From Salinicola acroporae (GTDB taxonomy: Bacteria > Pseudomonadota > Gammaproteobacteria > Pseudomonadales > Halomonadaceae), in contig NZ_PZJW01000006.1 of the NCBI RefSeq assembly GCF_003206615.1, positions 372,001 to 436,000 on the forward strand: a stretch of DNA of 64,000 nt, read 5' to 3'. Below the pieces are notes generated by a model. It was not told the origin of the DNA. It did no database searches and saw only the letters and a program-made list of their open reading frames with translations. A program made the position numbers and the translations under genes. Each line of letters opens with the position of its first letter. Within the stretch, counting starts at the first letter, position 1. This document shows positions 57,959 through 64,000 of this stretch, one piece after another.

Positions 57959-59153
57959 GAGAAACCAGAGTGGACTCCAAAGCGTCGAACGTGCCCTGGA
58001 AGCACTGCTTGAGGGTGTCACACGGCTCGAAAGCGAACGCATCGACTGTTCGGACGCCGATGGCCGCGTGCTGGTGGGCAACGTTCTTGCCGCCATTGAC
58101 GTGCCGCCGGCGGACAACAGCGCCATGGATGGATTCGCGTTGGCCAGCGCGGACAGTGGTAGGCAACTGCCGATCTCCCAGCGCATTCCCGCCGGCCAGC
58201 CAGCGCAGCCGCTGGCGCCCGGCACCTGCGCGCGGATCTTTACCGGCAGCGAGATACCGGCCGGGGCCGACTGCGTGGCGATCCAGGAAAATGTCGAACG
58301 GGTCGGTGACACCGCGATCGTTCCGGTAACCCAGGTTGGACAGAACGTGAGGCGTCGTGGGCTGGACGTGACCATGGGGCAGCCCCTGCTCGGCGCCGGC
58401 ACGCGCCTGGGCGCAGCCGCGCTGGGACTGCTCGCTGGCCAGGGCTACTCGACGGTCGACGTGGTCAGGCGGCCGAGAGTGGCGCTGCTGCTCACCGGCG
58501 ACGAGATCGTCGAGCCCGGCCAGTCCCTGGCCCGCGGACAGATCTACAATAGCAACGGCCCGATGCTGGCCACGCTGATCCGACGCTTCGGTGGCGAGCT
58601 GGTCAGCCAGGTTCAGGTTGCCGACGATTTCGGCGCTACCCTGGCACGCCTGGAGGAAGCCGCGTCCGTTGCCGATGTCATCGTGACCACGGGCGGTGTC
58701 AGCGTCGGCGAGGAAGATCACGTCAAGCCGGCGCTGGAACGGCTCGGAACGCTCTCGCTGTGGCGACTGGCGATGCGACCGGGCAAGCCACTGGCGCTGG
58801 GGACGATCGGCTCCACGCGCCTGGTGGGGTTGCCCGGCAACCCGGTATCGAGCTATGTCGGTGCCTGGCTCTACCTGCGGCCACTGTTGGGCAGGCTCCA
58901 GGGTTGTTCCGACCAGGAGTCGCTTCCGGTGATCAGCGCCGAGGCGCAGTTCGAGACCCGCGCCCAGGGTCGACGTCACTACATGCGCGCCAATCTCGAG
59001 TTTCACGGTGAGCGCATCCTTGCCACGCCCTACCCCGAACAGAGCTCGGCGGTCCTGACCTCCTGCGCCGAGACGAATGCCTTTGCCGTCATCCCGGCCG
59101 ACAGCCATATTCGTCCCGGTGACCGGGTCGACTGCCTTTGGCTGCCAGGCTAG
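57951..59153 (+). CDS. moeA: Molybdopterin molybdotransferase MoeA
   Basis: MoeA inserts molybdate into adenylated molybdopterin. The 400-residue product has the domains in order: PPADNSAMDGFALAS, ARIFTGSEIPAGADCVAIQENV, the MPT-binding VALLLTGDEIVEPGQ, IVTTGGVSVGEEDHVKPAL (substrate loop), and LVGLPGNPVSSYVG. The stop is 7 bp from that of acpH on the other strand. No other mo genes lie in the window. Confidence 0.94.
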   Translation: MAERNQSGLQSVERALEALLEGVTRLESERIDCSDADGRVLVGNVLAAIDVPPADNSAMDGFALASADSGRQLPISQRIPAGQPAQPLAPGTCARIFTGSEIPAGADCVAIQENVERVGDTAIVPVTQVGQNVRRRGLDVTMGQPLLGAGTRLGAAALGLLAGQGYSTVDVVRRPRVALLLTGDEIVEPGQSLARGQIYNSNGPMLATLIRRFGGELVSQVQVADDFGATLARLEEAASVADVIVTTGGVSVGEEDHVKPALERLGTLSLWRLAMRPGKPLALGTIGSTRLVGLPGNPVSSYVGAWLYLRPLLGRLQGCSDQESLPVISAEAQFETRAQGRRHYMRANLEFHGERILATPYPEQSSAVLTSCAETNAFAVIPADSHIRPGDRVDCLWLPG

Positions 59154-59160
59154 GGCCGAT

Positions 59161-59709
59161 TTACTCGCGGAAGCGCTGCTGCATGTCGGGCCAGAGCGCG
59201 ACGAAAGCGGCCTCGAGACTGGCGTACTCGTCGCGCAACCAAGGCGTCAACGCAGCGAGTTGATTAGGGCCGCGCAGCCGCTGGCCGATGCCGGCGATGG
59301 CACGGCAGGTGAAGTCGAAGTCGGCGTAGCGCTGCAGCCAGTTGCCATCGATCATCGCCGGCACCAGGCCCTCGAGCCGCGAGGGCGCCGGCCGCGCTCC
59401 GAGCACCCGATAGCAGCGCTCGACCAGGCTGGCGTCAGGGTGACGGCTGGCCAGGAAGTGGTCCCAGACCAGATCCAGCGCAATTCCGGCAAAACGCCGC
59501 TGGGCCTGCGGCGCCATCCGCAGCAGGTGCAGTACCTCCGCATGACGATCGATGGCGGCATCCACCTGGCGATGGTGACGGATGCCCGCGGCCACGGCCG
59601 GCGGCCATGACGCCAGGTGCGCGCCCTTGATCCCGTCGGCAACCAGGTTGCCGTAGAGGAAATCGTCACTGCCTTGACGTGAGAGCCAGGCGTGGGCAAG
59701 AAAGTTCAT
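59161..59709 (-). CDS. acpH: ACP phosphodiesterase AcpH
   Basis: AcpH removes the phosphopantetheine arm from acyl carrier protein. The 182-residue product starts MNFLAHAWLSRQGSDDFLYGNLVAD and continues with GIRHHRQVDAAIDRHAEVLHL and DLVWDHFLASRH, the HD-like metal site typical of AcpH. It lies 25 bp downstream of the tus genes on the minus strand. Confidence 0.9.
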   Translation of the reverse strand: MNFLAHAWLSRQGSDDFLYGNLVADGIKGAHLASWPPAVAAGIRHHRQVDAAIDRHAEVLHLLRMAPQAQRRFAGIALDLVWDHFLASRHPDASLVERCYRVLGARPAPSRLEGLVPAMIDGNWLQRYADFDFTCRAIAGIGQRLRGPNQLAALTPWLRDEYASLEAAFVALWPDMQQRFRE

Positions 59710-59734
59710 GGCGGGAACCGTTGGCGATCAAGCA

Positions 59735-60085
59735 CTAGAGACAGTTGGTCGGCTTGGGCAGGCCGGCCAGGCGGGCACCGACCTTGGCCGGGCTGTCGGG
59801 AAACAGCCGCATTAGATAGATCGAGTTGCCCTTCTCTTCACCCAGGGCCTGTTTCACCGCCTTGACCAGCGGGCGCATGGCTGGCGCCGCCTCGAAGCGC
59901 TGGTAGAAATCACGCAGCACGCCGATGATCTCCCAATGGGCGGGTGTCAGCTCGCGTCCCTCGTCCGCGGCCAACGCTTCGGCGACGCGTTCCGACCAGT
60001 CGTCGAGCGAGACCAGATAGCCCTCGGGATCGAGAGCGACGGGATGCCCCTCCACCATCAAGGTTCTTGCCGTCCTGGTTGCCAT
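59735..60085 (-). CDS. tusE: TusE/DsrC sulfurtransferase
   Basis: TusE takes sulfur from TusBCD and passes it to MnmA for 2-thiouridine in tRNA. The 116-residue product has DPEGYLVSLDDWSERVAEALA, ELTPAHWEIIGVLRDFY and the C-terminal arm GLPKPTNCL with the active cysteine Cys115 at the penultimate position. The upstream cysteine of dissimilatory DsrC is absent, which supports TusE. It overlaps tusB by one base. Confidence 0.93.
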   Translation of the reverse strand: MATRTARTLMVEGHPVALDPEGYLVSLDDWSERVAEALAADEGRELTPAHWEIIGVLRDFYQRFEAAPAMRPLVKAVKQALGEEKGNSIYLMRLFPDSPAKVGARLAGLPKPTNCL

Positions 60086-60375
60086 CAGAACCAGCTCACG
60101 CAGCGTTCGTGGGTCTCCGTCAGCGCCAGGAAGCCGTTCATGTCGACGACTTCGACGGAAGGATCGACCCGCTTGGCCAGCCCTCGGGCAACCAGATCCT
60201 CTTGGAGCACGGATACCCGCCCGCCAAAGGGTTCGAGCGCAGCGCCGGCCGAAGGCTGCGCCGCGTAGCAGGCATCCTCGATCAGCAGCAGGTGATCGTC
60301 CGAGCCGAAAGCCTCACTCACATCTTGGTAGGTGGCGGTCGAACGAGGGGACCGGTTGAGCAGATGCAGCATCAT
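60085..60375 (-). CDS. tusB: TusB sulfur relay protein
   Basis: This is the smallest of the TusBCD hexamer subunits in the 2-thiouridine pathway, 96 residues. It starts MMLHLLNRSPRSTATYQDVSEAF and contains HLLLIEDACYAAQP, typical of TusB/DsrH. It sits between tusC (16 bp) and tusE. Confidence 0.88.
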   Translation of the reverse strand: MMLHLLNRSPRSTATYQDVSEAFGSDDHLLLIEDACYAAQPSAGAALEPFGGRVSVLQEDLVARGLAKRVDPSVEVVDMNGFLALTETHERCVSWF

Positions 60376-60391
60376 GAACGTCGTTCCGAGC

Positions 60392-60778
60392 CTAGAAAAT
60401 CAAGGTGTGGGGATGGCGCTGGAGGAGCTCCACCATGGCGCTGGCTTCCAAGGGTACCACCGGCAACATCAGGTCGTCCGCCGAGAGACCGCGTTCGTTC
60501 AGCCCCCTGGCGCTAACCCACAGCGTGTCGATGTCATACATCTCCAGCATGGCGAGCTGCGGATGGGTGCCCTTCTGGCCCAGGGGGCCGGCCTGTTGCC
60601 CCTTCAACAGCGCGTAGATGCCATCCCCCTGAAACAGCAGACCGACGCGCTGGCCGAACGCCGCCGCAACCAGCGCCACATCCAGACCCTCGCGCAGCCA
60701 ATGGGTACCGTGGGGCGGATGGCGCAGCACCACCAGCAGATCCTGCGGTACGGGGCGGGAGTCAGAAACGTCGATCAT
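60392..60778 (-). CDS. tusC: TusC sulfur relay protein
   Basis: This 128-residue subunit of the TusBCD complex contains LLVVLRHPPHGTHWLREGLDVALVAAAFGQRVGLLFQGDGIYALL and MYDIDTLWVSARGL, typical of TusC/DsrF. It overlaps tusD by 4 bp, and the full set forms an operon with tusE and probably acpH. Confidence 0.9.
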   Translation of the reverse strand: MIDVSDSRPVPQDLLVVLRHPPHGTHWLREGLDVALVAAAFGQRVGLLFQGDGIYALLKGQQAGPLGQKGTHPQLAMLEMYDIDTLWVSARGLNERGLSADDLMLPVVPLEASAMVELLQRHPHTLIF

Positions 60779-61170
60779 GGCGCGAATGTGATCATTCGAT
60801 CACTGGTCAGCATGGCATCGACCAGTTGGCCGACCCCCGTCAACTCGAAGGGCGCTTCGAGGCTATGCGACATCACACCATGGCGGCTGGCTTCGCTGAC
60901 GTCCAGCAGCCCACGGCGCAACCCGGCTGCCACGCAGACCAGCAGTTCCGTGCCATGTTCTTGATGAAGCCGCTTCCAGCCATCGGCCAGGTGGACCTCG
61001 TCCTGCGGCGGCGCCATCAGGGCCGATGCGTTGTGGACGCCATCGTGATAGAAAAAGATCGTTTTCATTCGATGACCATTCGCCACGACGGTATCGGCGA
61101 AGCGTAGCGCCGACAACGCCGCCTGGTGACTGTAAGGCGCGGCATGTAGCAGTAATGCGTAATTGAGCAT
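60775..61170 (-). CDS. tusD: TusD sulfur relay protein
   Basis: TusD carries the active cysteine of the TusBCD complex. The 131-residue product has LLLHAAPYSHQAALSALRFADTVV, IFFYHDGVHNASAL, and Cys79 in ELLVCVAAGLRRGLLD, the position of the E. coli active cysteine. The ATG at 61170 is the family start; an open upstream extension overlaps nothing coding. yccA and the tRNA follow in the opposite direction of the map. Confidence 0.91.
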   Translation of the reverse strand: MLNYALLLHAAPYSHQAALSALRFADTVVANGHRMKTIFFYHDGVHNASALMAPPQDEVHLADGWKRLHQEHGTELLVCVAAGLRRGLLDVSEASRHGVMSHSLEAPFELTGVGQLVDAMLTSDRMITFAP

Positions 61171-61285
61171 GACAACCGATGATTCCGTGCAAGCTGCCGG
61201 GAGAAGTCTGTCAATGCTCATGGTATCAAACGGCGAGGCCCCACCGTAGTGGGGCCTCGTCTGCGTCGGTACCACGCCATGGAGA

Positions 61286-61957
61286 TCAGTCGCGAGACAT
61301 GACGCCCAGGATCGACAGCAGGCTGATGAACAGATTGTAGATCGAGACGTAGAGCGTGACGGTTGCCAGGATATAGTTGGTCTCCCCGGCGCGATTCACG
61401 ATCTCGCTGGTCTGGTACAGAATCGCCGCCGACGAGAACAGCACGAAACCGGCGGAGACTGCCAGCGCCAGGCCCGGGATGTTGAAGATCAGCGCGGCGA
61501 CCATGGCCAGTACCAGCACGATGGCGCCCGCCATCATGAAGTTACCCAGGAAGCTGAAGTCCTTGCGCGTGATCAGCGCCACGGCCGACAGCCCCAGGAA
61601 GGTGGCCGCGGTCATGCCCAGCGCCGTCATCACCAGCTGCGCCCCGTTGGGGATCGACAGGTAGAGGTCGATGATCGGTCCCAGCGTGAACCCCATGAAA
61701 CCGGTGAAGGCGAAGATCGCCGCGATGCCGGCACCGGAGTTGGCGGTCTTGTGGACCAGGAACATCAGGCCATAGGCACCGATGAAGAACACGAAGATGT
61801 TGAGCTGCGTGACGCCCATCGCCATGGCGGCGCCGGCGGTCACGGCGGAGAATAGCAGTGTCATGGCCAGCAACATGTAGGTGTTGCGCAACACCTTGTT
61901 GGTGCTGACCGCACTCGATCGGCGATCGGTGATGTCGTGCGACGTTCGGTAATCCAT
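61286..61957 (-). CDS. yccA: Bax inhibitor-1/YccA family membrane protein
   Basis: This 223-residue inner-membrane protein has seven spans, starting with NTYMLLAMTLLFSAVTAGAAMAMG and ending with NYILATVTLYVSIYNLFISLLSILG, and the family loop around KTANSGAGIAAIFAFTGFMGFTLGP. YccA interacts with FtsH in E. coli. yccA next to tusDCBE is conserved in Pseudomonas. It may be cotranscribed with tusD, 115 bp away. Confidence 0.92.
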   Translation of the reverse strand: MDYRTSHDITDRRSSAVSTNKVLRNTYMLLAMTLLFSAVTAGAAMAMGVTQLNIFVFFIGAYGLMFLVHKTANSGAGIAAIFAFTGFMGFTLGPIIDLYLSIPNGAQLVMTALGMTAATFLGLSAVALITRKDFSFLGNFMMAGAIVLVLAMVAALIFNIPGLALAVSAGFVLFSSAAILYQTSEIVNRAGETNYILATVTLYVSIYNLFISLLSILGVMSRD

Positions 61958-62122
61958 TTGTCGTCCCCTCAGTTCTGTTGAAACTCACTCATAGACCAGA
62001 ATGCCCTTGCAAAGTTCCCCTGACAAGCGTTATACGCTCGCGGCAAAGCGAAATAACTCCTTGAAAGCTAAAGAACCTATTGACGCGCCCCAATAAGCTG
62101 GTAGTATTCCCCGCCGTAAGCC

Positions 62123-62213
62123 GGAGGGATGGCAGAGCGGTTGAATGCACCGGTCTTGAAAACCGGCGTAGGTTAATAGCCTACCCAGGGTTCGAATCCC
62201 TGTCCCTCCGCCA
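62123..62213 (+). tRNA. tRNA-Ser (UGA anticodon)
   Basis: The 91-base gene folds with acceptor GGAGGGA/TCCCTCC, discriminator G and an encoded CCA at 62211-62213. The anticodon stem CCGGT/ACCGG holds loop CTTGAAA with TGA at 62157-62159. A long variable arm (GCGTAGGTTAATAGCCTACC) is the mark of a class II serine tRNA, and the T arm is GGTTCGAATCC. Confidence 0.97.
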
Positions 62214-62224
62214 CCTTACATTCG

Positions 62225-62259
62225 AAAGCCCCGTCAGCTTTATCGCTGCGGGGCTTTTT
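62225..62259 (+). terminator. Intrinsic terminator after tRNA-Ser
   Basis: AAAGCCCCG (62225-62233) pairs with CGGGGCTTT (62249-62257), extended by CAGC/GCTG inside, and ends in a run of five Ts. It lies 12 bp after the tRNA and is convincing. Confidence 0.9.
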
Positions 62260-62827
62260 CGTTTCTGACCCCGTCAAACCGCCCCAGGCCAGTCGTCCTT
62301 GAAGGACCGGATCACGTGCGCTCCCTGAACCTTGTACCGTATAACGGCGCAGGATCAGCCCAGCTTCTCCGGGCCGTGGCAGAGAGACATCGGCGCCTAT
62401 TCACCTCGATCGTTAGTCGCTACTCTCGTGACTCCCAGGATCGCATCGGCAAGCAGGGAGGGAGGGGATGGAAGCTGTATTGACGGCGTTCGTGCCAACC
62501 GTCCTGGCCGGGTGTTAGAGCCAGGGTCGGGTCAGTACGCCTCGGTCACCTCGACGGACGCCTGTGGCAAGGTCGCTCGCTACGATATGCCTGCGCAGCG
62601 ATTTGACGAGACAGCCGGATCAATGGCATTCACGGGACGATGTCCATCCGTGAAGCGTTCGGGACGGCGATCCGAGGTACCAACCTGGAAATCGCCGATA
62701 GCGAACCAGGCATTATCCGTGTCGCGATAGCGCCATAGATCCTGGGAATGCCCCCTTCCCCGCCCCTATCTCGGGGTTTGGCGGAGACCGCAGCCCAGCT
62801 AGCTCAGTGAAGGAGATGCATCATCTG
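62260..62827. other. Gene-poor stretch after tRNA-Ser
   Basis: About 570 bp follow the tRNA terminator before the next credible gene. One 132-residue frame (62332-62730) is open but has no ribosome-binding site, family features or typical composition. A 32-residue frame at 62640-62738 is equally unsupported. tRNA-Ser ends are frequent attachment sites, so this may be a remnant of an integrated element, but no tRNA duplication was found within the window. Confidence 0.5.
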
Positions 62828-63196
62828 ATGAGCAATACCGACTTGAGTCACACCGCAAAACTCGCCGTTGCCGGACTACTGGCCATGGCCATCATGTCAG
62901 CGAGCGCCACGGCCGCGCCGTTCGAGTGTTCGTCGGATAACTTGATGAAGCACGTCAGCGAGCAGACTCGGGAAATCGACGCCTATATATCGAACAGCGA
63001 CAACCCGCAGCAAACGCAACAGGCGCTGACGAGCATGGCCAGAGGGCTGCGCGAGAGCGGCCAGGTCTCCAGCCATGATGATGAGATGAAGCAGCTGGCG
63101 AGCGGCGCGGCGTTCCAGCCCTCCCAGTCATTCTGCGACGACATGCAGACCACCATGACTGCCATTCAGTCGTACATGGAGAGCCATCCGCAATAG
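62828..63196 (+). CDS. Small secreted periplasmic protein of unknown function
   Basis: The 122-residue product has a signal peptide (LAVAGLLAMAIMSASATA, cleavage ATA-AP) and a mature part of about 95 residues with two cysteines (FECSS; SFCDD), mostly helical and rich in Gln, Ser and Met. No family recognised. AAGGAG lies 11 bp before the ATG at 62828; an ATG at 62816 would overlap it. Two cysteines suggest one disulfide in the periplasm. Confidence 0.65.
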   Translation: MSNTDLSHTAKLAVAGLLAMAIMSASATAAPFECSSDNLMKHVSEQTREIDAYISNSDNPQQTQQALTSMARGLRESGQVSSHDDEMKQLASGAAFQPSQSFCDDMQTTMTAIQSYMESHPQ

Positions 63197-63266
63197 GCCT
63201 AGAAACGCTCGCGGGATTCTTCTCTCGGCCCGATGACGGTTGTATTGATGCCATCTGTCGCGGATA

Positions 63267-63282
63267 CTGTATGTATGAACAG
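63267..63282. promoter_or_regulatory. LexA (SOS) box
   Basis: CTGTATGTATGAACAG fits the CTGT-N8-ACAG SOS consensus exactly at the outer bases, with T-A flanks (TACTGT...ACAGTT) that also match. It is 17 bp before the ATG of the small gene at 63300, so it probably covers the promoter. SOS control of that gene is a strong inference. Confidence 0.75.
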
Positions 63283-63299
63283 TTATTGCGGAGCGATCG

Positions 63300-63542
63300 A
63301 TGATCATCCCCTTCCCGACGCCCGAGAGACGGCTCGTCCGGCGTATCGAGCAGTTGATTTCGCAAGCGCACGCCAACCACTTCCACCAGGTCGCGATCAG
63401 CCGAGGCGTCCACGAACCCATCCGCGAATGGGAGCGTCTCGTAGAACAGTTCGACGACAGTGATCAGGTTCGGGTCATCCATATCACCCATCACGACATT
63501 CTGCTGAGCTGGCGACTCCCCACCACCGGACTGGCTTCGTGA
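63300..63542 (+). CDS. Small DUF1654-like protein under a LexA box
   Basis: The 80-residue cytoplasmic protein runs PTPERRLVRRIEQLISQAHANHFHQVAISR, then REWERLVEQFDDSDQV and a beta stretch ending LLSWRLP. The W-E-x-L-x-E/D-D-x-V-...-W pattern resembles DUF1654, a small Pseudomonas family of unknown function; the call is tentative. GCGGAG at 63288-63293 sets the ATG at 63300. The LexA box directly upstream marks it as a probable damage-induced gene. A role in cell division arrest or mutagenesis is conceivable but unproven. Confidence 0.6.
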   Translation: MIIPFPTPERRLVRRIEQLISQAHANHFHQVAISRGVHEPIREWERLVEQFDDSDQVRVIHITHHDILLSWRLPTTGLAS

Positions 63543-63640
63543 GCCAAGGTTGACGACCTTGATCAAGACGCGCGGCGAAATTTTCATCAAAGGGGCGGAT
63601 GCGTTCGCAAACAGTGCTACGCTGCATCTAGCTTTCAGTG

Positions 63641-63952
63641 ATGTCGACAATGCACCGAGCGTTAATCTATTTCGTCGCCCCCCTTGTCTTGGCTGGCTGT
63701 GTGTCGGCGACGCCACGACTGACGGCGACGAACTTTCTGCGAGACAGCAACACCTGTGAACGCCAGACGCACCAGATCGCCGGCGAGCCGGAGTATCAAT
63801 TGTGCATGGCACGTCTGGGATGGCCGGATCCTCAGACGCAGGCGTCGCTGGAACAGGCCGATGATGGCCGCGACAATCAGAATGCGGGTTTCATTGATGA
63901 AGCGATCAACGGCCTTCAGTTCGGTCTGCAGTGGGACCTGGACCCGGACTGA
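63641..63952 (+). CDS. Small lipoprotein of unknown function
   Basis: The product (103 residues) has a lipoprotein signal with lipobox LAGC (FVAPLVLAGCVSAT), then a Ser/Thr-rich part and two further cysteines (NTCERQ; LCMARLG). It is probably anchored to the outer membrane. No family recognised. ATG at 63641 or 63650 both keep the signal; neither has a strong ribosome-binding site. Confidence 0.6.
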   Translation: MSTMHRALIYFVAPLVLAGCVSATPRLTATNFLRDSNTCERQTHQIAGEPEYQLCMARLGWPDPQTQASLEQADDGRDNQNAGFIDEAINGLQFGLQWDLDPD

Positions 63953-64000
63953 CCTTTTTTCGCAATGAATAGCCCCATCCCTTGCCGTACCACGTCGGCA

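Noticed and set aside
57663-59108. 481-codon open frame antisense to moaB and moeA
   Set aside because: It spans two clear sense genes and their junction, and shows low-complexity Arg/Gly-rich sequence typical of antisense frames.
62332-62730. 132-codon frame after tRNA-Ser
   Set aside because: No ribosome-binding site, no domain, and a composition unlike neighbouring genes.

Overview
The window is GC-rich and gene-dense and comes from the chromosome of a halophilic gammaproteobacterium. The best guess is Halomonadaceae (a Halomonas, Salinicola or Chromohalobacter relative). The main reasons are a complete ectABC ectoine operon whose EctA closely follows the Halomonas/Chromohalobacter pattern, a ProVWX-type betaine/choline-like importer, and gene orders shared with Pseudomonas and Halomonas: ubiG next to a MupP-like phosphatase and yciK, arsC-wrbA-DUF2069, cysI-DUF934, and tusDCBE with yccA. 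No rRNA, CRISPR array, complete insertion sequence or intact prophage was seen. The only RNA gene found is a tRNA-Ser(UGA).

Layout. 0-5.6 kb: end of cpoB, yciK, a MupP/Gph-type phosphatase, ubiG, galU, a UDP-glucose dehydrogenase homologue that has lost key catalytic residues, and an Fe/Mn-SOD homologue that has lost all its metal ligands. 5.8-13.6 kb: a membrane-anchored coiled-coil protein, tamA and tamB (outer-membrane assembly), then msrA. 13.6-22.7 kb, minus strand: a complete dipeptide-type ABC importer, a LysR regulator, a prolidase and a YheT hydrolase. 22.9-25.1 kb: carbonic anhydrase and glutathione reductase. 25.1-27.98 kb: an 87-bp tandem repeat followed by ectABC and its terminator. 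28-32.8 kb, minus strand: cyoABCDE, the bo3 quinol oxidase operon with its heme O synthase. 33.1-37.8 kb: zur with a Zur-box-like palindrome, hisI, a displaced yidD, sufE, a KfrA-like DNA-binding protein with its own inverted repeat, an orphan TAXI binding protein, and nfuA. 38-44 kb: metH, cysI-type sulfite reductase and DUF934. 44-49 kb: an Smr protein, a GGCT-like protein, arsC-like, a small element with terminal inverted repeats, wrbA-like, DUF2069, an unassigned permease, and pdxH. 49.2-52.2 kb, minus strand: proVWX. 52.4-57 kb: a Pat-type protein acetyltransferase divergent from an HDAC-like deacetylase, then an XRE-cupin regulator. 57-59.2 kb: DUF1244, moaB, moeA. 59.2-62.2 kb: acpH, tusE/B/C/D, yccA and tRNA-Ser. 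62.3-64 kb: a gene-poor stretch with small secreted proteins and a small gene directly behind a strong LexA box.

How the genes work together. Osmotic adaptation is prominent (ectoine synthesis plus solute import). Several genes share sulfur, thiol or Fe-S themes (gor, msrA, sufE, nfuA, metH, cysI/DUF934, tusBCDE, moaB/moeA). The envelope is served by the cpoB end, tamAB and the coiled-coil protein. The least ordinary items are two enzyme-fold proteins stripped of catalytic residues and lying side by side (3.6-5.5 kb), the acetyltransferase/deacetylase pair, the exact 87-bp repeats before ectA, the LexA-controlled small gene, and the terminal-repeat element before wrbA. Function calls rest on motif reading and memory of families, because no database search was possible.
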